In this document: positions 1 through 4,649 of the stretch, piece by piece | Layout: each line of letters starts with the position of its first letter | Numbering within the stretch: the stretch's first letter is position 1 | Assembly: GCA_028678635.1 (NCBI GenBank) | Contig: JAJRDC010000244.1 | Coordinates: forward strand, 1 to 6,503 | Source: Methanomicrobiales archaeon | GTDB taxonomy: Archaea > Halobacteriota > Methanomicrobia > Methanomicrobiales > JACTUA01 | Length of the DNA stretch: 6,503 nucleotides | Reading direction: 5' to 3' | The notes under the pieces: model-generated | The model's input: only the letters and a program-made list of their open reading frames with translations | What the model was told of the DNA's origin: nothing | The model's database searches: none | Program-made: the position numbers and the translations under genes

Positions 1-2
1 TC

Positions 3-959
3 CGCCGGGACGCGGACCGAGAGGCACCCCCTGCGCCGGCACCGGTCCGGGAGGGGATCTTCGGCGGGGAAACCGCCGCCGCCCCGGAAGAGGCAGGGTA
101 CCAGAGCCTCCCCGAAATGAAGACCCTCCTCCTCCGGGATATCTTCACCGACCTGATTCTCTACCTGTACACCAACCAGACCGTGAAGGATCCCATCTTC
201 AAGTTTGCCCTGGAGGAAGGGCTGAAGAAGGGCGGGCGCAATGTCTTTGCCTACTACCGGTCCATCCTCCCCAAGTATTTCCCGAAGGAGATCCAGCGTG
301 ACCAGCTCTTCACCTGGCGCATCAGGAAGCACGAGGTCCATGCCCTCCTGCAGCGGCTGGAGCGGTGCTGCGACATCGTCCATGGAGAGAAGAAGCCGGT
401 GACTCTCCAGGTCCTCCTGGATTTCTCCGAAACCGATGACTTTGATGACATCGTGGCCATCAAGAAATCCCTCCTGGACAGGAAGGAGAAGGGCCTCCCC
501 GTCTCCGGTATCGTTGCCATGAATATCAGCGGGGTCGACCACCTGCGGCTCCAGCACTTCTCCGAGGGGATCCCCCGGGTGATCGTCGCCACCGGGCCGG
601 AGACCACCCTCTCCTTCGCCCATCACGCGCTCCCCCCCGGGTCCGTCTCCGTGGTCCCGCAGGAGACCATGGACGCGGTGGTGAAGAAATCACTGGAGCC
701 CGTGGTCCTCTCCCTCCTGGAGAAGCCCATCTCCGGCTACGACATTGTCCGGGAGATCTACCACCGGTACCACGTGCTGATCCCCCAGGCCAGGATCTAC
801 TCGATCCTGTACAGCCTTGAGGAGCAGGGGTACCTTGAGATGAGGACCTCGGGCAAGTCCAAGCTCTACGCCCCCACCGAGAAGGGAAAGGTGTACATCG
901 CGCAGAAGATGAACGAGTTCAAGGCCACGTACCAGCACATCCTGGCGGGCGGCGCCTGA
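3..959 (+). CDS. MEDS-like / PadR-family transcriptional regulator (5' end probably outside the window)
   Basis: Probable DNA-binding regulator with a sensory N-terminal part. Counting from the Met at 117 (280 aa), residues ~193-275 form a PadR-type winged helix: the SGYDIVREIY helix, an IYSILYSLEEQGYL recognition helix, and a wing with GKSKLYAPTEKGK. Residues ~10-185 resemble the RecA-like MEDS sensory domain of methanogen regulators (FALEEGLKKGG near the start, a TLQVLLDFSE strand, later VIVATGPET). The MEDS assignment is from memory of the family and less sure than PadR. Start: the same frame is open from base 3, with high GC at third positions and an Ala/Pro/Glu-rich linker-like product, and the ATG at 117 has no ribosome binding site, so I treat 117 as internal. 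The alternative is a true start at 117 overlapping (ATGA) the stop at 118-120 of an upstream gene. No T-run terminator follows; a 7-bp inverted repeat lies 15 bp after the stop. Confidence 0.82.
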   Translation, partial: RRDADREAPPAPAPVREGIFGGETAAAPEEAGYQSLPEMKTLLLRDIFTDLILYLYTNQTVKDPIFKFALEEGLKKGGRNVFAYYRSILPKYFPKEIQRDQLFTWRIRKHEVHALLQRLERCCDIVHGEKKPVTLQVLLDFSETDDFDDIVAIKKSLLDRKEKGLPVSGIVAMNISGVDHLRLQHFSEGIPRVIVATGPETTLSFAHHALPPGSVSVVPQETMDAVVKKSLEPVVLSLLEKPISGYDIVREIYHRYHVLIPQARIYSILYSLEEQGYLEMRTSGKSKLYAPTEKGKVYIAQKMNEFKATYQHILAGGA

Positions 960-974
960 GCGGTGTGCGCGGGC

Positions 975-1008
975 AGGGACCAGCGGCAGGTTGCGTGGGC
1001 AGGTCCCT
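975..1008. repeat. Inverted repeat / 3'-UTR stem-loop after the PadR gene
   Basis: AGGGACC (975-981) is the exact reverse complement of GGTCCCT (1002-1008), a 7-bp stem with a 20-nt loop, beginning 15 bp after the stop codon. One C/C mismatch is followed by two further possible G-C pairs (973/1010, 972/1011). No T-run follows, so it is not a classical terminator, but it could stabilise the mRNA 3' end. Confidence 0.4.
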
Positions 1009-1018
1009 CCCGCCCCCC

Positions 1019-1043
1019 CCCTGTTGAGCACTTCTGAACAGGG
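1019..1043. repeat. Inverted repeat, 7-bp stem
   Basis: CCCTGTT (1019-1025) pairs perfectly with AACAGGG (1037-1043) around an 11-nt loop. It is the second of four consecutive, non-overlapping stems between 975 and 1108. Confidence 0.4.
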
Positions 1044-1050
1044 TGTTCCT

Positions 1051-1090
1051 TTCTGTACCGATGCCGTACCGTATCCCCATCGGTACGGGA
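1051..1090. repeat. Long inverted repeat with two alternative pairings
   Basis: GTACCGATG (1055-1063) is the reverse complement of CATCGGTAC (1078-1086). With two G-T wobbles the stem extends to 13 bp (1051-1063 with 1078-1090). The loop itself contains CCGTACCG (1064-1071), which can pair perfectly over 8 bp with CGGTACGG (1081-1088). The right arm thus has two competing partners, giving two mutually exclusive hairpins. Confidence 0.5.
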
Positions 1091-1108
1091 GGGGGGCTGC
1101 TTCCCCCC
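1091..1108. repeat. G6/C6 hairpin
   Basis: GGGGGG (1091-1096) and CCCCCC (1103-1108) flank the 6-nt loop CTGCTT. It follows the previous stem without a gap. It may simply reflect homopolymer runs in GC-rich DNA, but its position directly after three other stems is notable. Confidence 0.35.
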
Positions 1109-1200
1109 CTGGCGGCCCCGTCCCTGATGAGGACAGCCACGCCATGACAGTGCCGGGACATGGGCAGGATCGCTCATCCCGGGAACCGCGGGTGGAACGC

Positions 1201-1257
1201 CCATGCGGCGGGGGGAACCGCAGGTTCCCCCCAGGAGCGTCTCACCAGCACGCATGG
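1201..1257. repeat. Nested inverted repeat (outer 7-bp, inner 10-bp stem)
   Basis: The inner stem GGGGGGAACC (1210-1219) pairs perfectly with GGTTCCCCCC (1223-1232) around a 3-nt GCA loop. The outer arms CCATGCG (1201-1207) and CGCATGG (1251-1257) are also exact reverse complements and enclose it, leaving 1233-1250 single-stranded or weakly paired. This is the strongest palindromic structure in the window and looks like a folded RNA element or a protein-binding palindrome. No family is recognised. Confidence 0.5.
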
Positions 1258-1882
1258 TACCGAAGATTCTGAGGATACGATGAGCGGTAATATCTGCGCC
1301 GGTCGCGGCGTGAGCGGAGCCCCAAGGGGAGCACGTCAGGAGCACGCATCATCCCGGAACACTGCCACCGGGTCCCCCTCACCATGGGCCGCTCCCTGCT
1401 GTGGAGTCCATTCCCGGATTTTGAAACTGGGGCTGTAAATTCGGGGCAGGTATATGGCGACTCCCTGAGAAGATGGATGCGTGGGACGACAGAGGCCCAC
1501 ACCGAGGTGGAAGGACATCGTGTCGGCCATGTATCCTCTCCGGGCCCCTGATGCGTGGAACAGGGTCCCTGCCATCTGCCCTCCGGCCAGTACGGGGAGA
1601 AGGAACCCCCTCGCGGGAGGCACCAGCTCACCAGCCCAGATCCGACGGGGGACGGCGGGGAATGGAGCGTACCGAAGGGATGACGGGGATACCATGGTTG
1701 CCCGGGGTGCATGGCCCGCACACGACATGCAGACTCTTCCTATCTCCGGCCCCGGGAATCCGGGGTCTGTCCTGCCACCTCATTTTCAGTGGACGCACGC
1801 GGTGGATGGAATGGAGATCCGCTCCCCGGTAACGACGTGCCGAATCTACGGGAAACCGACAGGAAACGGCATGAAGCTGCAG

Positions 1883-1889
1883 GGAGGTG
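1883..1889 (+). promoter_or_regulatory. Ribosome binding site deciding the Hsp20 GTG start
   Basis: GGAGGTG matches the archaeal anti-Shine-Dalgarno sequence and ends 7 nt before the GTG at 1897. It fixes this start over the in-frame ATG at 1711, which has no such site and would add about 62 residues unlike any Hsp20. Confidence 0.8.
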
Positions 1890-1896
1890 CCTCACG

Positions 1897-2187
1897 GTGA
1901 AGTACCAGGGAAGGCAACGTGCATCCTCCACCGGGCAGGAGGAGCCGGGCACAGAGTACATCGAAGAGGAAAGCCAGGTCCGCGTCGTGGTACACCTTCC
2001 TGATGTCAGCGAGACAAAAATCCGGATCGAGCTGGACAACGATGTGCTGGTCATCTCTGCGACCAACGGGGGGAAGAAGTATTGCAAGGAGATTATGCTC
2101 CCCTGGACCGCCCGGGTCGTGAGCAGGAAGTTCCGGAACGGCATCCTGGAACTCACCCTGGAGAGAACGCAATCCGCCCCGCAGTAA
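1897..2187 (+). CDS. Small heat-shock protein, Hsp20/alpha-crystallin domain (96 aa)
   Basis: Cytosolic ATP-independent chaperone-type protein, reduced almost to the alpha-crystallin domain. After a ~23-residue polar N-terminus, residues ~27-90 carry the family pattern: a VRVVVHLPDVSETKIRIEL strand region, DNDVLVISA, a basic middle segment with KEIMLP, and the signature NGILELTL near residue 81 (canonical form A-x-x-x-n-G-v-L-x-v). The protein is short for the family (commonly 120-190 aa), and no I-x-I/V motif is visible in the tail QSAPQ, so large-oligomer assembly may be impaired. It starts at GTG 1897 with a strong RBS. A 9-codon frame (1871-1900) ends at a TGA overlapping this GTG. A terminator follows at once, so the gene seems monocistronic. 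Domain call is firm; biological role (general chaperone or a specialised partner-binding form) is open. Confidence 0.87.
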   Translation: MKYQGRQRASSTGQEEPGTEYIEEESQVRVVVHLPDVSETKIRIELDNDVLVISATNGGKKYCKEIMLPWTARVVSRKFRNGILELTLERTQSAPQ

Positions 2188-2195
2188 CGATCCTG

Positions 2196-2228
2196 GCCTG
2201 TTCTCCGGTTTCTGACAGGCGCCTTTTT
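2196..2228 (+). terminator. Hairpin plus T5 terminator of the Hsp20 gene
   Basis: GCCTGT (2196-2201) pairs with ACAGGC (2215-2220), with one more possible T-G pair inside, and is followed by GCC and TTTTT at 2224-2228. It lies 9 bp after the Hsp20 stop. Archaeal termination depends mainly on the T-run; the hairpin adds support. Confidence 0.6.
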
Positions 2229-2390
2229 CATCGCGGAGTGGGAGAGCCGGTAACCAGATCTGCGTGTGGGTGCCCAGAATCTTTGTATCGTCTTCTCAAA
2301 ATCTGTGACACGGACAAGGATTGATGGCTGATCTCACCAAGGGACATCGCAGGGTGAGGCAGGATTCCCATCCTGAAGTGCGGTGAACTG
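2229..2390. other. Short intergenic region before the Cys-rich gene
   Basis: Moderately AT-rich around 2276-2325 (AATCTTTGTATCG, CTTCTCAAAATC), which makes it the best place for a promoter of the next gene. I cannot point to a convincing BRE/TATA pair. Nothing else is recognised. Confidence 0.3.
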
Positions 2391-2609
2391 GTGGGGTGCC
2401 TGGGTGACCGGCAGGTGTCAGGGGAAGATCTCCGGTACATCTGGTGCCGGTACCGGACCGGGAAGGGAGAGGCCCTCGGGCACATCGCCGCCGTCATCGC
2501 CCCGGGGGCAGGCGGGTGCCCGGCCAGCGGGTGCCTCCGGTGCGACCGGGAGGGTTGTTTCTACGGGGATTTCTTCCGGGGCTACTGGGATCACCCGGTC
2601 TGCGACTGA
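2391..2609 (+). CDS. Probable small Cys-rich protein, function unknown (72 aa)
   Basis: Not recognised as a known family. Evidence for coding: third codon positions are G or C in about 86% of codons, clearly above the first and second positions in this frame, as in the neighbouring real genes. The product has a balanced, protein-like composition, unlike the overlapping frames. Seven Cys lie at residues 3, 19, 43, 48, 51, 56 and 71. The cluster C-x4-C-x2-C-x4-C (43-56), preceded by GAGG, looks like a metal (Zn or Fe-S) site, and an aromatic segment FYGDFFRGYW follows. There is no signal peptide or membrane segment. GTG start at 2391 has GGTGA (2382-2386) 4 nt upstream, a weak match to the ribosome binding site. 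The frame is open back to 2358 with no ATG, so a start at a rare codon (ATT 2364, after GGGTGA) cannot be excluded. Confidence 0.55.
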   Translation: MGCLGDRQVSGEDLRYIWCRYRTGKGEALGHIAAVIAPGAGGCPASGCLRCDREGCFYGDFFRGYWDHPVCD

Positions 2610-2614
2610 CCCTG

Positions 2615-2651
2615 CCGCCGACAGGTCGGTGGGAGACCGGCGGGAGCCGCC
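2615..2651 (+). repeat. Two competing stem-loops
   Basis: CCGCCG (2615-2620) can pair with CGGCGG (2638-2643), while GGCGG (2639-2643) can instead pair with CCGCC (2647-2651) around a GAG loop. The two foldings exclude each other. The element begins 5 bp after the stop of the Cys-rich gene. Confidence 0.35.
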
Positions 2652-2658
2652 AGGGGCA

Positions 2659-2679
2659 CCGCGTGCGCTCTTCACGCGG
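2659..2679. repeat. Perfect 7-bp hairpin
   Basis: CCGCGTG (2659-2665) and CACGCGG (2673-2679) are exact reverse complements around the 7-nt loop CGCTCTT. A short TTTT follows 19 nt later (2699-2702), too far for a canonical terminator. It may end transcription or protect the 3' end of the Cys-rich gene's message. Confidence 0.4.
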
Positions 2680-2797
2680 AGATGTGACAGGCGATTCCTT
2701 TTGACTTCCCGCATGTCCACAGATTTCACCTCAAATTCTGACTTGTGGGATAACTCCTAAAACCTCCGGGGATGAGATCCTTCGGGGGGACGGGCAG

Positions 2798-2814
2798 GAA
2801 CCCGATAAGGGTTC
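2798..2814. repeat. Inverted repeat next to the DUF488 start
   Basis: GAACCC (2798-2803) and GGGTTC (2809-2814) flank the loop GATAA. The repeat ends 9 bp before the ATG at 2824, where a ribosome binding site would be expected and none is seen. It could be an operator or a leader hairpin affecting translation. Confidence 0.4.
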
Positions 2815-2823
2815 TGCGATGAG

Positions 2824-3279
2824 ATGATCCGGTTGAAACGTGTCTACGAACCTGCTTCCGGGGACGATGGGTACCGGGTTCTCGTAGAGCGGCTCTGGCC
2901 CCGGGGAGTCACGAAGTCCCGGGCCGCCCTCGACGCCTGGTGCAGGGACCTGGCACCCATGCCCGAACTGCGGGTGTGGTTCGGCCACGATCCCTCGCGG
3001 TGGGAAGAATTCCTTGCCCGCTACTGGGAGGAGCTGGCAGAGAAACAGGAGCTCATGGACGCCCTAGCCAGGAAGAGTGCCGGTGGGGTAGTCACCTTTG
3101 TCTATTCCTCACATGATCCTGATCATAACAATGCCGTGGCCCTGAAGATGATGATCGAAGGGAAAGAAGTGTCCCCGGTCGGAGGAGAACGGCCCCGGAC
3201 AGGAAGATCCCGCGGGGTCCGGCAGCAGGGCAGGAGACACACACGAACACAGGTTTCCTTTCAGGAGGTCGTACGATGA
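2824..3279 (+). CDS. DUF488 family protein (YeaO-like) with a basic C-terminal extension (151 aa)
   Basis: Member of the DUF488 family, whose biochemical function is not established. Residues 1-112 cover the family core: IRLKRVYEP at the start, a GYRVLVERLWPRGV motif at ~16-29, ALDAWCRDLAP, the helix RWEEFLARYWEEL, and VTFVYSSHDPDHNNAVAL near 90-107. Bacterial relatives usually stop about there (~115-120 aa). Here ~39 more residues follow, Arg/Gly-rich and with weaker third-position GC bias toward the end, so the tail may be a recent read-through extension after loss of an older stop. The start ATG 2824 lacks a clear ribosome binding site; the ATG at 2819 hits a stop after one codon. The stop overlaps the next gene's start (ATGA, 3276-3279), and that gene's ribosome binding site lies inside this tail, suggesting one mRNA and coupled translation. 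A functional link with the cupredoxin is not otherwise indicated. Confidence 0.88.
   Translation: MIRLKRVYEPASGDDGYRVLVERLWPRGVTKSRAALDAWCRDLAPMPELRVWFGHDPSRWEEFLARYWEELAEKQELMDALARKSAGGVVTFVYSSHDPDHNNAVALKMMIEGKEVSPVGGERPRTGRSRGVRQQGRRHTRTQVSFQEVVR
3263..3269 (+). promoter_or_regulatory. Ribosome binding site of the cupredoxin lipoprotein
   Basis: AGGAGGT sits 6 nt before the ATG at 3276, inside the end of the DUF488 gene. It supports 3276 (or the adjacent ATG 3279) as the start. Confidence 0.8.
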
Positions 3280-3782
3280 TGAAACGCATGATTCCCCCTC
3301 TCGTTATTCTCTGTATCGCCTGCGCGATCTTTGCGGGGTGCACATCCACGCCTGGGCCGGGCCCCGTGACCACGGTCCCCACCACCACGATCCCCACGAC
3401 GGCTCCGACCGCCGTACCCACGACGCCGGCCACCACCCCTGCACCCACCACGGTCCCTGTAACCGTCACTACCCAGCCTACGACCGGGGGAGAGATCATG
3501 GTCAGCCTGGTCGCCAAGAATATCGCATTTGACAAATCCCAGATCACGGTGCCAGCGGGGGCACATGTAACGATGCTGTTCGACAACCAGGACACCGGGA
3601 TCCCCCATAACTTCGCTCTGTACACTGATTCCCATGCAACCACCCGGATCTTTGTCGGAGATTTCGTCACCGGGCCGAAGATGGTCACGTACACCTTCAC
3701 CGCTCCCTCAACACCGGGGAATTATTTCTTCCGGTGTGATGTTCACCCGGAGATGATGACCGGCACCTTCACCGTGACCTGA
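3276..3782 (+). CDS. Cupredoxin (plastocyanin/amicyanin-like) lipoprotein (168 aa)
   Basis: Predicted surface-anchored blue-copper protein, likely a small electron carrier. Residues 1-21 form a signal peptide (MMKR, then a hydrophobic core) ending in a lipobox with lipidated Cys22 (IFAGC). Residues ~23-71 are a Thr/Pro-rich stalk, probably glycosylated or extended. Residues ~74-168 are a cupredoxin domain. Type 1 copper ligands are all visible: His111 in PHNFALY, then Cys154, His157 and Met160 in FFRCDVHPEMM. The spacing Cys-x2-His-x2-Met is that of amicyanin; Met161 is an alternative axial ligand. The gene overlaps DUF488 by 4 bp and ends 9 bp before a T6 run. The domain closely resembles the C-terminal domain of the large minus-strand protein at 4650-6503 (shared PHNFALY, VTGP, YTF-APxTPG), so the two are probably paralogous modules. 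The redox partner is unknown; the propeller protein is a candidate by proximity only. Confidence 0.92.
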   Translation: MMKRMIPPLVILCIACAIFAGCTSTPGPGPVTTVPTTTIPTTAPTAVPTTPATTPAPTTVPVTVTTQPTTGGEIMVSLVAKNIAFDKSQITVPAGAHVTMLFDNQDTGIPHNFALYTDSHATTRIFVGDFVTGPKMVTYTFTAPSTPGNYFFRCDVHPEMMTGTFTVT

Positions 3783-3791
3783 AGCAGCCCC

Positions 3792-3797
3792 TTTTTT
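3792..3797 (+). terminator. T6 terminator after the cupredoxin gene
   Basis: A run of six T preceded by CCCC, 9 bp after the stop codon, typical of archaeal T-run termination. No hairpin of note precedes it. Confidence 0.5.
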
Positions 3798-3882
3798 CCG
3801 ATGCCGCCCCTGCAATCGCCCTGACCCTGTCATGGATGAGAATCCCTGAAGAGACCTGCGGAGGGCGCGGGAGGACAGGCAG

Positions 3883-3898
3883 CCCCGGCCGGGCGGGG
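3883..3898. repeat. GC-rich palindrome between convergent genes
   Basis: CCCCG (3883-3887) pairs with CGGGG (3894-3898); the centre CCCGGCCGGG (3884-3893) is itself a perfect 10-bp palindrome. It lies between the converging cupredoxin and DUF4399-like genes. It may slow polymerase from either side, but there is no T-run on the minus-strand side. Confidence 0.3.
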
Positions 3899-3975
3899 AC
3901 GGGTGATGGTCGCACCTCTCGCACGTGTATCCCCACCTTCGCTTTTCAGGACCATGCGGCCCGTTCCTGCCGGAA

Positions 3976-4503
3976 TCAGCCCACGGCAATCGCTTCAGGC
4001 AGGACCGCCGTCACGTCGATGGCATCGAGGACCGGAGGCCGGAGCGGGGTGTTATCTGCTTGCACCAGCTGAACAGCGAACGTGTGGGTGCCGGGGGTGA
4101 CGTCCTCCCAGGTGAGAGTGTCTGACAGAGATGCCACGGAGGTTCCCGGTGCGGTGACCGCCGGCTGACCGGGAGCAACGGGGGGAACCATATCCCGGTA
4201 ATAGATCAGGTGGCCGGTACCGGGTGCCTTCGGTGCGCCGGGAGGGATCAGGGTAAAGCGGGTCACCTGCACGACAATGGTGACATTCCCGGCCAGGATT
4301 CCACCATCAAAGTCCGGTGCAAGGATGAGTACCTGGGGCTCCCCGGCCTGCGGGGAAGGGCCAGTCACGGTGGTGGTAACCATCACCGTTTCCCCGGTGC
4401 TTGGCCTTCCAGGCGGGGTCGGGACATCTGTGCAGCCCCCGGTGGTGCTCCCCAGGACCAGCACCAGGATGATGAGTGGCAGCCAGGATTTCACGAAAGT
4501 CAT
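3976..4503 (-). CDS. DUF4399-like lipoprotein (175 aa)
   Basis: Predicted surface lipoprotein. Residues 1-23 form a signal peptide (MTFVKSW, then a Leu/Ile/Val core) ending in a lipobox with Cys24 (TTGGC). Residues ~25-55 are a Pro/Thr/Ser-rich linker. Residues ~57-168 form a beta-sandwich domain resembling DUF4399: an early ILAPDFDGGILAGNVTIVVQV strand pair, GTGHLIYY, then TPGTHTFAVQLVQADNTP and a closing strand IDVTAVLP. DUF4399 has no firmly established function; its relatives are periplasmic or surface proteins. The start is the ATG at 4503, because the signal peptide begins there; GGAGGAG lies 10 nt upstream and GAGGT closer. The frame is open to 4593, but that part is Arg/Gly-rich and unlikely to be real. 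The gene lies 146 bp downstream of the propeller gene on the same strand and may be partly co-transcribed with it. Its last ~28 residues align with the visible N-terminus of that protein. Confidence 0.85.
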   Translation of the reverse strand: MTFVKSWLPLIILVLVLGSTTGGCTDVPTPPGRPSTGETVMVTTTVTGPSPQAGEPQVLILAPDFDGGILAGNVTIVVQVTRFTLIPPGAPKAPGTGHLIYYRDMVPPVAPGQPAVTAPGTSVASLSDTLTWEDVTPGTHTFAVQLVQADNTPLRPPVLDAIDVTAVLPEAIAVG

Positions 4504-4649
4504 GGAACCTCTTCTCCTCCCGCTTCCCCTCCCTGCAGCGGTCCTTCCGCCCGCCTGCAGCGATCGATGAGGAGCAGGGCAGGCACCCCTCATGGATTTC
4601 GCCCACTGTCAATCGCGGAAAAAGGGGAAAAAAGGGAGGAAATCCGGCG
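4504..4649 (-). other. Spacer between the propeller gene and the DUF4399-like gene
   Basis: Holds T-runs on the minus strand directly after the propeller gene, a direct repeat CTGCAGCG at 4533-4540 and 4555-4562 (starts 22 bp apart), and the purine-rich ribosome binding region of the lipoprotein. No clear promoter was identified. Confidence 0.35.
4619..4633 (-). terminator. Double T-run terminator after the propeller gene
   Basis: Read on the minus strand: T6 (4633-4628), CCCC, T5 (4623-4619), starting 16 bp after the stop codon. This is a typical archaeal T-run terminator, possibly leaky given the downstream gene on the same strand. Confidence 0.5.

Larger units (their letters stand above)
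960..1896. other. Gene-poor spacer rich in inverted repeats
   Basis: About 0.94 kb between the PadR regulator and the Hsp20 gene. Open frames exist on both strands but none combines a ribosome binding site, a coding-like third-position bias and a recognisable product. The longest candidates give Arg/Pro/Gly-rich sequence typical of non-coding GC-rich DNA. The left third (975-1257) is dense in stem-loops, listed separately. A more AT-rich patch at about 1411-1458 (contains TGTAAATTC and TATATGG) could hold a promoter, but no clear BRE/TATA pair with a downstream start was seen. No tRNA-like T-loop or RNase P core motif was recognised. Confidence 0.6.
2610..2823. other. Hairpin-rich spacer upstream of the DUF488 gene
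   Basis: The left part is GC-rich with stems at 2615-2651 and 2659-2679. The right part (about 2695-2765) is the most AT-rich stretch of this half of the window and probably holds the promoter of the DUF488-cupredoxin pair. No clear TATA box could be assigned. A 6-bp inverted repeat lies just before the start at 2824. Confidence 0.4.

Noticed and set aside
1125..1131. CTGATGA, the hammerhead-ribozyme core heptamer
   Set aside because: No matching GAAA element or enclosing stems follow at a suitable distance.
1241..1696. Possible diverged repeat (CTCACCAG, GTACCGAAG and GGATAC at 1241-1278 and again at 1627-1692)
   Set aside because: The three short matches occur in the same order but with different spacing (16/16 against 42/18 bp), so chance in GC-rich DNA is likely.
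1711..1896. Longer Hsp20 start at ATG 1711
   Set aside because: The added 62 residues lack coding bias and family resemblance, and a strong ribosome binding site points to GTG 1897.
1481..1900. 139-codon plus-strand frame upstream of Hsp20
   Set aside because: GTG start without a ribosome binding site, third-position GC only about 69% against about 80% in real neighbours, no recognisable domain, and an Arg/Pro/Gly-rich product. It would overlap the well-supported Hsp20 start.
2213..2693. Repeat of TGACAGGCG at 2213-2221 and 2685-2693, each before a T-rich stretch
   Set aside because: A 9-bp repeat is expected many times by chance in a window of this size, and only the first copy has the partner arm for a terminator hairpin.
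2418..2729. 103-codon minus-strand frame rich in Val/Pro/Glu, opposite the Cys-rich gene
   Set aside because: Its third positions fall on the first codon positions of the plus frame and show lower GC bias. No start signal or domain is visible, so the plus frame is the better reading.
3092..3700. 202-codon minus-strand frame rich in Val/Gly
   Set aside because: It is the antisense shadow of the Thr/Pro repeat region of the cupredoxin lipoprotein, and it also crosses the DUF488 tail.
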